A DNA stretch of 62,158 nt, taken from the NCBI GenBank assembly GCA_024998685.1, contig JACOEH010000027.1:1-62158 (forward strand), read 5' to 3'. Made by a program: the position numbers and the translations under genes. Below the pieces are notes generated by a model. That model had not been told where the DNA came from and did no database searches. It saw only the letters and a program-made list of their open reading frames with translations. Positions 7,541 through 15,759 of the stretch are shown here, one piece after another. The DNA is from Nitrospira sp. Lineage in GTDB: Bacteria; Nitrospirota; Nitrospiria; Nitrospirales; Nitrospiraceae. Positions within the stretch are counted from its first letter, which is position 1. Every line of letters starts with the position of its first letter.

Positions 7541-9607
7541 CTATGGCCCAATCTGCATCGGGTTGGTTCCTGACGAGTCGGGGGGAAGGGTTGGTTGTTT
7601 CTGCATCGGAACCGGCTTTGGGTTATTGCCCCTCGCCACCGGATGTATTCGCACCATGCCTCCCCGCCCGATTCCGGGGAAACAGAGCGCATCGTGTTTG
7701 TTAGCGAATTGCTCTCGAGCCACACGCGCCGCCTGACCTCGAGCATAGGTACAGAGTTCGCCGACGATGACAGTCCCATCCCGATCCACATCAGCTGCAC
7801 CTTGCAATCCTCTCAGAAGATAGTACGTGAACAACCCGTGCTTGCCTTCGTCATACGCATGGGCTTCTTGCAGATCTCGATTGCCCACCATCCACATCTC
7901 CACATCCTTTCTGGCCTCGCTGACAGACGATTCCCAAGCAGGCGATGGGATGTCGGCAAGAGCGGTACCCGGAGACGGGTCCATCGAGACGTCGAACATC
8001 AGAATAGCCCGCCGGATCGGAAGCCGGTAGAGCACTTCTTGTAGTCGGACGAGAGAATAGAGCTGCTTCGCCCCCGAGAGGGTGCCGTCATACGGCACGA
8101 GCGAGATCGCGCCGGTCCCTCCCTCTACCAATGCTCGTCCGGCAAAAAATACGTAGACAACGGTCTCCCGGTCCACCTTCTTTCGAAGCCATTGTTCAAA
8201 CGTGTCTTCCAAATCCCTTACGAGAGCCTGCCGGTCGAGCAAGATCCGTATACGCTCGCCTGGAACACCGCCGATGATGCGCAAATATTCGGCCATGACT
8301 TCCGCATCATGGCGGGCATATTTGACTGCCGGTACCTCTCCGTCGAGAAAGGTCCCGACGCCGATCGAAATAATGACGGCTTTGGGCTGATCAAACGCCG
8401 CCAGGGAACTCGGCATGTTATCGACATCCGGAATCAACGCGGCGTCGATGACTCTTGGTTTGACCCCAAAATTAAATATCTTGGGCGAGGGAACGGACAC
8501 GACCGGGCTGGTCGTCCGCAAGTTCAACGTCAATTCTCCATGAAGGTGTTCCTGGGACGCCGTCACCCGTTGTGTGATCGAGGTACGTTTGATCTCTCCC
8601 GGTTTGATGATGCCCATTTGGACTTCCGAGGGAAACAAGGCGGCCAACTCGGCTTTCCCTTCAGCCGTGATTGTCACGTCTTTCGCTTCTCCCATTCCCT
8701 CATTCTTCACTTCGATTTCGATCGTGAGAGATTCATCCGACTGAAGGAATTGGTCCTGATTTTCATCCCGGATGATGGCGCGAAAACTCAGTTGCGCCGG
8801 CACAGCCGGCGCCGCCGAAGCGACCGACAGTTGCTGGGCCGCCGTCTCCATCATCGTGGGGTTGGACGTGGCGGTCTCCGCTGTCGGCGCCGCCACAGAG
8901 GCGTGTGGACGTGCCGCCGTTGGAACCTCGGCGCCTCTTTGTGCGGCATATTCTCGAATCTGCACCGATTGCGCGATCTGTTGAGCCAAGCCGGTGATAG
9001 CCGAGTCCATGGCGTCCTGAACAATCGCCTCCACGCCCGCTATCTGACACGACTGTTCCCCGACCGTCACCGTACCACGCCCGGTACCTTCGAGCTTCTT
9101 ATTGAAGAGTAACGCTCCGTCCTTGGCCAAGAAGACCATCTCAATTCCTACCGTCGCCGTCGCCGGATAGGTTCCTTGCGTTTGCTTGGGGACGGCAAGC
9201 TCGATCCGTCTCAGTCCTACCCCTACCTCAATCACGCCGTCGGACGCGATGGTTTCATCAGTCTGACTCTGGGCCGTGACCGCGGTAAAGATGTCCGTCA
9301 ACTTCTTGGGGACGGAGGCGACAAGCGCGTCAGCCAGAGCGACCGATCTCGTCTCGCCGCAACTGTCGAGGTATGGCATCTCAGCTGTCGTCACGCTGGG
9401 TGAAAACCAGATCACCGGCGTCAATGGAATCGGTTGGGAACCGACCGGCTCCTTTCCCGGCTTGAGCAGGGAACAGCCGACACCCGCCAAGGCGAGAGCC
9501 AGCACCACACAGCATGGGATAACACGACGACATGGCCGGAAATGGACGACCGGCATGGGTTGCAGCTTCTGCACATTGTGGTTATACCGAATTCGCATCG
9601 ACGTCAC
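7541..9607 (-). CDS. Exported protein with an inactive caspase-like domain
   Basis: This 688-residue protein has an N-terminal hydrophobic leader with a lipobox-like ALALAGVGC (Cys about 45), so it is probably a periplasmic lipoprotein. Residues 60-220 form an unrecognised alpha/beta domain and 270-375 a beta-sandwich-like region (SLTIEIEVKNEGMGEAKDVT). Residues about 408-640 follow the caspase (peptidase C14) fold: AVIISIGVGTFLDGEVPAVK, KYARHDAEVMAEYL, VVYVFFAGRA and AILMFDVSMD. In active members the last two read FYFSGHG and DsC. Here the catalytic His is Arg491 and the catalytic Cys is Ser541, so peptidase activity is not expected. It likely acts as a binding or scaffold protein. Start choice is open: GTG 9607, ATG 9598 and ATG 9556 are all possible. 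Confidence 0.82.
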   Translation of the reverse strand: MTSMRIRYNHNVQKLQPMPVVHFRPCRRVIPCCVVLALALAGVGCSLLKPGKEPVGSQPIPLTPVIWFSPSVTTAEMPYLDSCGETRSVALADALVASVPKKLTDIFTAVTAQSQTDETIASDGVIEVGVGLRRIELAVPKQTQGTYPATATVGIEMVFLAKDGALLFNKKLEGTGRGTVTVGEQSCQIAGVEAIVQDAMDSAITGLAQQIAQSVQIREYAAQRGAEVPTAARPHASVAAPTAETATSNPTMMETAAQQLSVASAAPAVPAQLSFRAIIRDENQDQFLQSDESLTIEIEVKNEGMGEAKDVTITAEGKAELAALFPSEVQMGIIKPGEIKRTSITQRVTASQEHLHGELTLNLRTTSPVVSVPSPKIFNFGVKPRVIDAALIPDVDNMPSSLAAFDQPKAVIISIGVGTFLDGEVPAVKYARHDAEVMAEYLRIIGGVPGERIRILLDRQALVRDLEDTFEQWLRKKVDRETVVYVFFAGRALVEGGTGAISLVPYDGTLSGAKQLYSLVRLQEVLYRLPIRRAILMFDVSMDPSPGTALADIPSPAWESSVSEARKDVEMWMVGNRDLQEAHAYDEGKHGLFTYYLLRGLQGAADVDRDGTVIVGELCTYARGQAARVAREQFANKHDALCFPGIGRGGMVRIHPVARGNNPKPVPMQKQPTLPPDSSGTNPMQIGP

Positions 9608-9658
9608 AACCAGCGAGGTCGCATTGACAGCCGGTTTTCCCTGAGCTAAGGTCGCGCC

Positions 9659-10549
9659 ATGTCCAGTCCGGCTGTGTCATCTTCGAGCTCCTCAGGAATT
9701 CCTTGGCCTGCTCTTGCCCGATTGATCCGGCTGCCGAATCAGACCGGCACCTATCTCTTACTCTTGCCCACGATGTGGGGATTGGTACTGGCCGCCCGAG
9801 GGATTCCCTCACCTCATCTCGTAGCCATTTTCATCGGAGGATCGTTCTTAATGCGGAGCGCGGGAGTGATCATGAACGATTTGGCGGATCAATCGTTCGA
9901 CCGGCAGGTCGCTCGTACCAAAACTCGGCCATTGGCTTCAGGTGAGTTATCGCGGCACCATGCGACTATACTACTGGCCGCGCTCCTTGCCATAGCGGCA
10001 AGCCTCCTGTTTTTCCTTCGGCCGATCGTGACCTGGCTCGCTCCGATCGCAGTCTTTCTCGCAGCCCTCTACCCATACTCGAAACGATGGATCCATATCC
10101 CGCAAGCCATGCTTGGCATCGCGTTCGGCTGGGGAACGGTCATGGCCTGGGCCGCGGTACGAGGGCAATTGGATGCACCGGTGTGGTGTCTTTTTGGAGC
10201 AACCGCCGCCTGGGCCGTAGCCTATGACACGATCTACGCAATCCAGGATCAGGAAGATGATCGCCGCATTGGGGTCAAGTCGGCCGCCCTGTACTTCGGG
10301 TCTTCCGTTCACCAAGCAGTGGGCTTGGCATTCGGGATCATGCTGGCTTTCTTGATCACAGCCGGGTGGCTCGCTCAGTTGCGGTGGCCATATTACGCGG
10401 TACTCTTAGGCGTGTCGGTATTTTTTCTATTTCAAATCAGTCAGTTACGAAGGCCGATTGCACCGCCGTACGCCTTTGACATGTTCCGAAAGCACGTATG
10501 GGTTGGTATCGCCATCCTCGCCGGACTCTTCGCAGGTGTGCTGGTCTAG
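9659..10549 (+). CDS. ubiA: UbiA-family prenyltransferase
   Basis: A 296-residue integral membrane enzyme with about eight helices. It carries both aspartate-rich motifs of the family: NDLADQSFDRQVARTKTRPL and AIQDQEDDRRIGVKS, which bind the Mg-prenyl-diphosphate. The second motif and the length favour 4-hydroxybenzoate polyprenyltransferase, an early step of ubiquinone-type quinone synthesis, but other aromatic acceptors cannot be excluded. AAGG precedes the ATG. The stop codon overlaps, on opposite strands, the stop of the dihaem cytochrome gene (shared CTAG at 10546-10549), so the two genes converge with no spacer. Confidence 0.88.
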   Translation: MSSPAVSSSSSSGIPWPALARLIRLPNQTGTYLLLLPTMWGLVLAARGIPSPHLVAIFIGGSFLMRSAGVIMNDLADQSFDRQVARTKTRPLASGELSRHHATILLAALLAIAASLLFFLRPIVTWLAPIAVFLAALYPYSKRWIHIPQAMLGIAFGWGTVMAWAAVRGQLDAPVWCLFGATAAWAVAYDTIYAIQDQEDDRRIGVKSAALYFGSSVHQAVGLAFGIMLAFLITAGWLAQLRWPYYAVLLGVSVFFLFQISQLRRPIAPPYAFDMFRKHVWVGIAILAGLFAGVLV

Positions 10550-11571
10550 GGTTTTTCAACCGGCTTCTCGGCAATAGGTTCCGCTTTGGGAGCACGTAGC
10601 GTGGCGACGTACATGGTTACGGCCTTGGCGTCCATGTCATTCAGTCCCAATGCCGGCATGCGCGTGTGCGGGTCCATAGCCTGCGGATTCTTCAGCCAGC
10701 GATAGATCCAGGTCGCGTTCAGCCGAAATCCCGCTCGATCCAAGGCAGGGCCGATCTTGCCGCCCTCACCGTCCAGATTGTGGCAACCGTTGCAGCCGTA
10801 CTTATTTTCGTAGAGTCTTTTCCCAAGGTCGGCCAATTTCGCGGCTTCAGCGGGCTTGATTGTCAGATCCGGCCTTGGAATACTGACCCCCTTACCCGGT
10901 CTCGTGGAGAAGTTGTTCAGTGCAACCTGTGCCGCATCCATCTCTTTCTTGGCTTGTACCATCGCCGTTTGTTCGGCCGCATAGGCGGATTCATCCACGT
11001 CCACATCTTTCTTCAATTGTTCGCTCTTCCGCTCCGCTTCTTCGCTGGCTTTTTTCTCTGCCGCTTCATAGGCCTGCTTGGCCTGGTCAAATTTGGCCTG
11101 GGCGGTTTTCAACCCTTCTTCAAGCGAAGCTTTGCGCGCCGCGACGTTGAATTCCATCTTCATCCCGTGCAGGGTGCGCACGTGCCCGACGATCGCCCAG
11201 ATTTCATCCTCAGACAGCGTATATTTGAATGTCGGCATCGTCGGAACCGCAAAGTCATCGTCTCCGATCGGATCGCCACCCTCTTCGCTGGTGTCCAGCA
11301 TGTCGCGTGAGATCGTACTGAAGAGCTCCTCGTCTTTGAACGTGCCCATTTCGGATTTGTTCGACAAATCTTTCGGTTTCGGATCCGGCATAGCGGACCA
11401 ATTAAACCCTTGGTTTTGCTTGCCGCTCTCACCATGACAATCACTGCAGTAGTGAGTATAGAGCTCGTGCCCCCGCTTCTCATGCTCGCTCGCGCACCCT
11501 CCTGCGATCAAGGCTGCGCCCCCCACTATCCCAACCACCAACCCAATGACACCCAGCCGTGCCGCCTTCAT
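10546..11571 (-). CDS. Dihaem c-type cytochrome lipoprotein with a central coiled coil
   Basis: The 341-residue protein starts with a lipobox leader (GGAALIAGGC), so it is anchored on the periplasmic face. The first haem site is CSDCH near residue 40 in a class-I cytochrome domain. The second is CNGCH in a C-terminal domain, with PALGLNDMDA supplying a likely methionine ligand. Between them, about residues 145-245, lies a long charged helical stretch rich in Ala, Lys, Glu and Gln with coiled-coil character. It is the last gene of the respiratory operon, two bases after the preceding stop. It could pass electrons from the membrane complex to soluble carriers. An in-frame upstream extension is rejected because the leader begins naturally at MKAARLG. 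Confidence 0.9.
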   Translation of the reverse strand: MKAARLGVIGLVVGIVGGAALIAGGCASEHEKRGHELYTHYCSDCHGESGKQNQGFNWSAMPDPKPKDLSNKSEMGTFKDEELFSTISRDMLDTSEEGGDPIGDDDFAVPTMPTFKYTLSEDEIWAIVGHVRTLHGMKMEFNVAARKASLEEGLKTAQAKFDQAKQAYEAAEKKASEEAERKSEQLKKDVDVDESAYAAEQTAMVQAKKEMDAAQVALNNFSTRPGKGVSIPRPDLTIKPAEAAKLADLGKRLYENKYGCNGCHNLDGEGGKIGPALDRAGFRLNATWIYRWLKNPQAMDPHTRMPALGLNDMDAKAVTMYVATLRAPKAEPIAEKPVEKP

Positions 11572-11573
11572 GT

Positions 11574-12401
11574 TCACTGCCCTTTCTTGAGTTTTCTGAT
11601 CAGGACAAACTGAAATCCCAAGGCCAATGCAGCGGCTACCGCCGCATACATATAGCTGGAATAGTCCGGCGGGGCATCGGCTCGGAAATACCACCAAGAG
11701 GAGACGGCTTTTTGAGATCCCTTTTCGACCAACTCACCCGCGCCGTCTTTTCGTCCGTCCCATACCGCGAAAGCGATACTGATGAATTGTCCCGGCGTCA
11801 TTTGAACATCTTCTTCCGGATGGTCGGTCGAGAGATTTCTGGAAAAGACCACTTTCCAGGTCCCGTTGGAGTAGGCGCCCTTTGCGTTCACATCTTGATG
11901 CGTTTGCGGCTTCAATGTGCCGAAGCCTTTTGCACTCATATCGACAGCCTTGCCTACCTTATTTTTCCAGAACCAAATATTAACCGGCCCGCCTTCGACC
12001 TGCAGCATCGGTTGTCCGTGGGCAAAGTGCGCCTTCTTGTCCCCGACCATGAATTCGAGCGCCGCCCCATCGTCCGGATCTTGAGTGGGATCGGCATATT
12101 CCAGAAGAAAGGCGACCTGTTTCCCGTCGTGCAAGGCACGGACGGCTACATCCTTGACGGTGACTTCTTGGATGCGATTCGGCCAATGGACTTGCGGGGA
12201 CATTGGAAACGACGCAGGGGATGCACTACTCCAAGCTGCAGCATTCGGATCATCAAGGGGTAACCCACCGGTCACAAGCGAAGCCCGAACCGCCACGCTT
12301 TCTTGTGCGAACGTGAGCGATGCGCCACCGATGATCAGACTTGCGATCACCGCCGACCCACCGCGTAGAATCTGCTTTATCATTGGACTCGCCGGTTTCA
12401 T
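11574..12401 (-). CDS. Ethylbenzene-dehydrogenase/NxrC-type haem-b protein with C-terminal anchor
   Basis: The 275-residue protein has a signal peptide (SLIIGGASLTFAQ), a long periplasmic domain and one C-terminal membrane helix (YAAVAAALALGFQFVLI). The periplasmic part has the pattern of the EB_dh domain found in the gamma subunits of DMSO-reductase-family enzymes, including NxrC: PNAAAWSSASPASFPMSPQ near the start, LLEYADPTQDPDDGAALEFM and WKVVFSRNL. These subunits bind haem b through Met and Lys. No molybdopterin subunit is encoded here; instead the gene sits inside a cytochrome operon, which suggests use as an electron carrier or subunit of that complex. ATG 12401 has GAGG five bases upstream and is preferred to TTG 12425. 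Confidence 0.75.
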   Translation of the reverse strand: MKPASPMIKQILRGGSAVIASLIIGGASLTFAQESVAVRASLVTGGLPLDDPNAAAWSSASPASFPMSPQVHWPNRIQEVTVKDVAVRALHDGKQVAFLLEYADPTQDPDDGAALEFMVGDKKAHFAHGQPMLQVEGGPVNIWFWKNKVGKAVDMSAKGFGTLKPQTHQDVNAKGAYSNGTWKVVFSRNLSTDHPEEDVQMTPGQFISIAFAVWDGRKDGAGELVEKGSQKAVSSWWYFRADAPPDYSSYMYAAVAAALALGFQFVLIRKLKKGQ

Positions 12402-12450
12402 GCTGGCCTCGTTCTTCCTACACAACTACATCCCACGCTGTTCCTCTCCC

Positions 12451-13167
12451 TTACTCCCATGTTCGTGGAGATTGATGGGCTCCGTCGTATTCGCCCATAA
12501 TGATCTTCCAAATCCATTCATCCGGTAATTCCACTTCCCAGCGGGGCATGGCGGACTTCCATGGCGCACCCTCGATCGGGAGACCGACTCCGCCCTTCTT
12601 AATGCGCCAGAATAGATAACTTTCTTGCAACATTGCGATTGTCGTCGGATCGGCAAAATTGGCTGGAGGAGGGTTGAAGCCGCGAGCGGCCGGTCCCTTG
12701 CCGTCAAAGTTCCCGCCATGACAGGGTGAGCAAAAGGCCGCATAGAACCCCTTCCCTTGCATGATATTTTCCGGAGTCTTGGGAACAGGATTCGACAACC
12801 CGGTGTACTCCCCGGGCGGCGCAGGATGAATCGTTCTACCTTCCGTCGGCGGGAGGTCACTCGTGGCGGTACTCCCGTAGGTCTGCCACCCGACCAGAAG
12901 GGGAAACAGAATGAGCACCCCATATCGAAGAGCTTTCAAGCCTCCGATCTTCTCTCCGGTCATGAACCGCTGCATCGGCCCCCAGAAGGCATCTTTGGAC
13001 TCTCCGCTCAATGTCTCGTAGATGACGATGCCGGACGCAGTCAGGAGGAGATAGAGGAAAATCAGGCTGGAGGGAAGAGGCGCGGAGCCCGGTATGTTGG
13101 GCAGCACAAACTTCAGGAACACATACATGGCTATCATCAGTATGATCGGCTTACCTAACGCGCCCAT
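12451..13167 (-). CDS. Membrane-anchored monohaem cytochrome c
   Basis: 238 residues with three hydrophobic segments in the first 100 residues (IILMIAMYVFLKFVLP; SLIFLYLLLTASGIVIYE; ALRYGVLILFPLLVGW), then a periplasmic cytochrome c domain with one CSPCH. The haem domain continues FDGKGPAARGFNPPPANF and contains WRIKKGGVGLPIEGAPWKSA with a downstream AMPRW methionine, a pattern of small cytochromes linked to oxidases. The start overlaps the end of the gene at 13151-13804, showing tight coupling. Its probable role is electron transfer within the complex encoded by this operon. Confidence 0.88.
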   Translation of the reverse strand: MGALGKPIILMIAMYVFLKFVLPNIPGSAPLPSSLIFLYLLLTASGIVIYETLSGESKDAFWGPMQRFMTGEKIGGLKALRYGVLILFPLLVGWQTYGSTATSDLPPTEGRTIHPAPPGEYTGLSNPVPKTPENIMQGKGFYAAFCSPCHGGNFDGKGPAARGFNPPPANFADPTTIAMLQESYLFWRIKKGGVGLPIEGAPWKSAMPRWEVELPDEWIWKIIMGEYDGAHQSPRTWE

Positions 13168-13804
13168 ACGTTCCTCCCTCGTCGTGCGTGTGTGCGTCGG
13201 CGACCAATGAAGATTCAGCGGCTTTGACTGGAGCTGACGGCGCCTTACCCGGTATCTCCAAATCCGTCACGCTGATGGAGACCGGCTCACCGCTCATTTG
13301 CTGCAGAAACGCGATGACAGCCAAGATTTCATTTTTCGAGAGCCCGATCGGATCCTTGTTGATCGCCGGCATCGTCGCCGGATATTCCTTCGGCACCCCT
13401 CCATGTCGATAATCGTGGTACACGAACGCCTGGGGATCCGTCAGACTCTCATAGAGGAAGTCTCGGCTCAATTTGGCGCCGATCCCCTTCAAATCCGGGC
13501 AACGGGCGGATTCGCTGGGACCGATGGAATGGCATAGCGCGCATTGGCCTTTGCTGAAGAAGACCGTCTGTCCGATCGCCGCGATGTCGGTGGGGGTCTT
13601 GATGCTCGCGATGTCGATCTTTTCCTCTGCCGGAGGCAGCGACGCCAACTGCGGCACGGCGAGACACGTGATCGAAAACAACCCAAGGACGATGGCAACA
13701 AATCCCGTGACCCGGACAAATGTGGCCTTGATGAAGAGAAGGATCAGAATCCCGACCCCGACGATTGACAATGCGATCAATTGTAATTGTGCGACTTCAC
13801 TCAT
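13151..13804 (-). CDS. Membrane-anchored monohaem cytochrome c
   Basis: 217 residues. Two membrane helices lie near the N-terminus (LQLIALSIVGVGILILLFI; VTGFVAIVLGLFSITCLAVP), followed by a periplasmic cytochrome domain with CALCH at about residue 90 and a likely Met ligand in ATMPAINKD. The C-terminal tail after the haem domain is polar with a His-rich piece (DAHTHDEGG) that might bind metal. It overlaps the next gene by 17 bases. Its position directly after the first bd-like subunit suggests it donates or accepts electrons there. Confidence 0.88.
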   Translation of the reverse strand: MSEVAQLQLIALSIVGVGILILLFIKATFVRVTGFVAIVLGLFSITCLAVPQLASLPPAEEKIDIASIKTPTDIAAIGQTVFFSKGQCALCHSIGPSESARCPDLKGIGAKLSRDFLYESLTDPQAFVYHDYRHGGVPKEYPATMPAINKDPIGLSKNEILAVIAFLQQMSGEPVSISVTDLEIPGKAPSAPVKAAESSLVADAHTHDEGGTYGRVR

Positions 13805-13821
13805 AGGCCCTCGAATGTTAG

Positions 13822-13844
13822 GTGCTGAGTGCTGAGTACTGAGT
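13822..13844. repeat. Short tandem TGCTGAG-type repeat
   Basis: An imperfect run of about three units of a 7-8 base word (GTGCTGA, GTGCTGA, GTACTGA) lies between the bd-like gene and the cytochrome gene, followed by a T-run. A close copy occurs at 56081-56103, also followed by a homopolymer run. No coding content. Confidence 0.55.
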
Positions 13845-13883
13845 TTTTAAAGAAAGCTCACCATGTAACCATCAAAACTTTCT

Positions 13884-15743
13884 TCAAGTCTGTTGCCGCT
13901 CATCCGGAGCCCCTCCGGCCATAGCCGGAATGCCGTGCGGCAGTTCGCCCTTGCCTGATGCCGCAGCCGCTTTAGTCTTGTCACCCATGGTAGCGACCCA
14001 GAAGATAAACGCCACGAGGATGCAGAAGAAAAACGTGCAGAAGGCCATGATCAACGAGGCGCTGCCGAGGGCCGGCGAATAGGCATAGGGCGACGAATCG
14101 CGCATGACGCCGTACACATGCCAATGGACACGGGATGATGATCGCGCATACCCCATCAATGTCATGAGAAGAATGACCATCACGGCATTGAGGACCAGGG
14201 CATACCCGGCGCGCGGAGGCATACTGCCCCAGACCATTTCCGTCGTCGTCCTGGCGCTCTTGAGTAACAGCGCGGTCAACGGTGTGATGGTCAGAATGAC
14301 GAAGATGACGATCAGCACTTGGGACGTGGAGAAATAATTGATGCGGACGATGGCCGGCACGAAGTATCCCCAGACACCGAGGACGATAACCGCCGAACTG
14401 GCCAGCACCAACACCGCGCCCATAACCGCTTTGCCCAGCGTCGCCCAACCGGCTGTGTCTTGCTTCCCTGCCCGCCAATACATGACGAAGCTCATGAAGG
14501 TAATGAGGATCATAAGGTTCGACACCGTCATTTTGGCCGACATGACGCCCAGGACGCCGAGCAACGGGTGATGGGCTCCTCCCATTTTCTGGGCCTCTTC
14601 GATGCTGGCTACGAGCGAGTGCGGGGTCATCCACACCGCGAGACAGAACAGCAAGCTGATCAGCATCCACAGCATCGGTCGCCGATATTTTGCCATTGAT
14701 CCAGGAATGCGATAGGTAATCCCCAGCCAGAAATAATAATTGGACCCAAGAAACAAGACCCCGATCAACATGGCTTGGATGATGAAGAGCCAGGATAGAA
14801 ATCCTCCCATCAGCGTAATGCCCATCTGCTGGTTGTACTGGTAGATTTCCCGCATGAGCCAGTAGCCGGCGAACGGCAGGGCCAGCAGGCCGAACACACC
14901 GATAAAGTTGCCGACATAGCCCATCCAGTCATAATGCTCCCGATCCTCGGGACTCTTGACCGACAAGTACCGGACCCCGGCATAGGCTCCGCAAATGTAC
15001 CCGCCGAGCACGACGTTGGCGATGAACCGGTGGATGTTGATCGGCCACCAGGTCGGATTCCAGGTCGCAGCCCAGGCTCGCTCAATAGCCGTGCCTTCGG
15101 AAATCACGACCGGGCTGGCTTGGAACGTGGCCCAGGCATTGGGCACGATCATGATGAACACAGCGAAGAAGTTCAGCAGGAATCCTAGAAACACGTGCAG
15201 CGTTTTCTTCTTGCCGTCCTGCATGGCATCCCACCCGTACCAATACAAATACAGTGTCGCGGTTTCGAGCAAGAACAGAAGGCAGTAGAGCAAGAAGGAC
15301 GGGAAGAAGACGTCCGTCAAATAATTCATGAGCTTGGGGTAGAACGACACTAAGAGAAACAGCAGAATGCCGCCGAAGAGAGCGGTAGTTGCATAGGCTG
15401 AAGTGAGGAGCTTGGTAAATTCCTTGGCGAGCTTGTCGTAGCGCTTTTCGCCTCCCCTCCACGCGATGACTTCGCACAGCCACGCGAAGATCGGCACGCC
15501 CAAGACAAACCCAGCCAACAGGAGGTGCAACTGCGCGACGATCCAGACGAGGTTCCGACTGCCGATGTAGGGGATATCGCGATATTCGGTAGGGCCGGCC
15601 GCAACTCCATCCGCTGCGAGACCGATTGAAGGGAAGACAAGCCAGCCGACCGTCAACAAGAGACCTGCGAGCCATCCACCGTGACCTCCAACGGCCCGGA
15701 GAGCTCGCTGAATTGTTCCGACCCCTTGTTGTATGGCACTCAC
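13884..15743 (-). CDS. Cytochrome-bd-like oxidase subunit I (CydA-like A)
   Basis: 619 residues with about 14 membrane helices, longer than CydA of E. coli (about 520). The first core helix has AQLHLLLAGFVLGVPIF, whose His aligns with the CydA haem ligand His19. NIHRFIANVVLGGYICGA aligns with the helix carrying His186, and LFLLETATLYLYWYGWD aligns with the one holding Glu107. The Glu99 position is hydrophobic. The quinol-binding GRQPW motif is absent: the equivalent place reads YWLMREIYQYNQQ. It may therefore take electrons from cytochromes rather than quinol. The start is GTG 15743, preceded by a purine-rich GGTGATGAG, because any longer frame would overlap the upstream gene. No CydB gene is present nearby. 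Confidence 0.83.
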   Translation of the reverse strand: MSAIQQGVGTIQRALRAVGGHGGWLAGLLLTVGWLVFPSIGLAADGVAAGPTEYRDIPYIGSRNLVWIVAQLHLLLAGFVLGVPIFAWLCEVIAWRGGEKRYDKLAKEFTKLLTSAYATTALFGGILLFLLVSFYPKLMNYLTDVFFPSFLLYCLLFLLETATLYLYWYGWDAMQDGKKKTLHVFLGFLLNFFAVFIMIVPNAWATFQASPVVISEGTAIERAWAATWNPTWWPINIHRFIANVVLGGYICGAYAGVRYLSVKSPEDREHYDWMGYVGNFIGVFGLLALPFAGYWLMREIYQYNQQMGITLMGGFLSWLFIIQAMLIGVLFLGSNYYFWLGITYRIPGSMAKYRRPMLWMLISLLFCLAVWMTPHSLVASIEEAQKMGGAHHPLLGVLGVMSAKMTVSNLMILITFMSFVMYWRAGKQDTAGWATLGKAVMGAVLVLASSAVIVLGVWGYFVPAIVRINYFSTSQVLIVIFVILTITPLTALLLKSARTTTEMVWGSMPPRAGYALVLNAVMVILLMTLMGYARSSSRVHWHVYGVMRDSSPYAYSPALGSASLIMAFCTFFFCILVAFIFWVATMGDKTKAAAASGKGELPHGIPAMAGGAPDERQQT

Positions 15744-15759
15744 CTCATCACCTCGCAAA

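Noticed and set aside
8192-9112. 306-codon open frame on the plus strand
   Set aside because: Antisense to the caspase-fold gene, with Arg/His-rich, motif-free composition.
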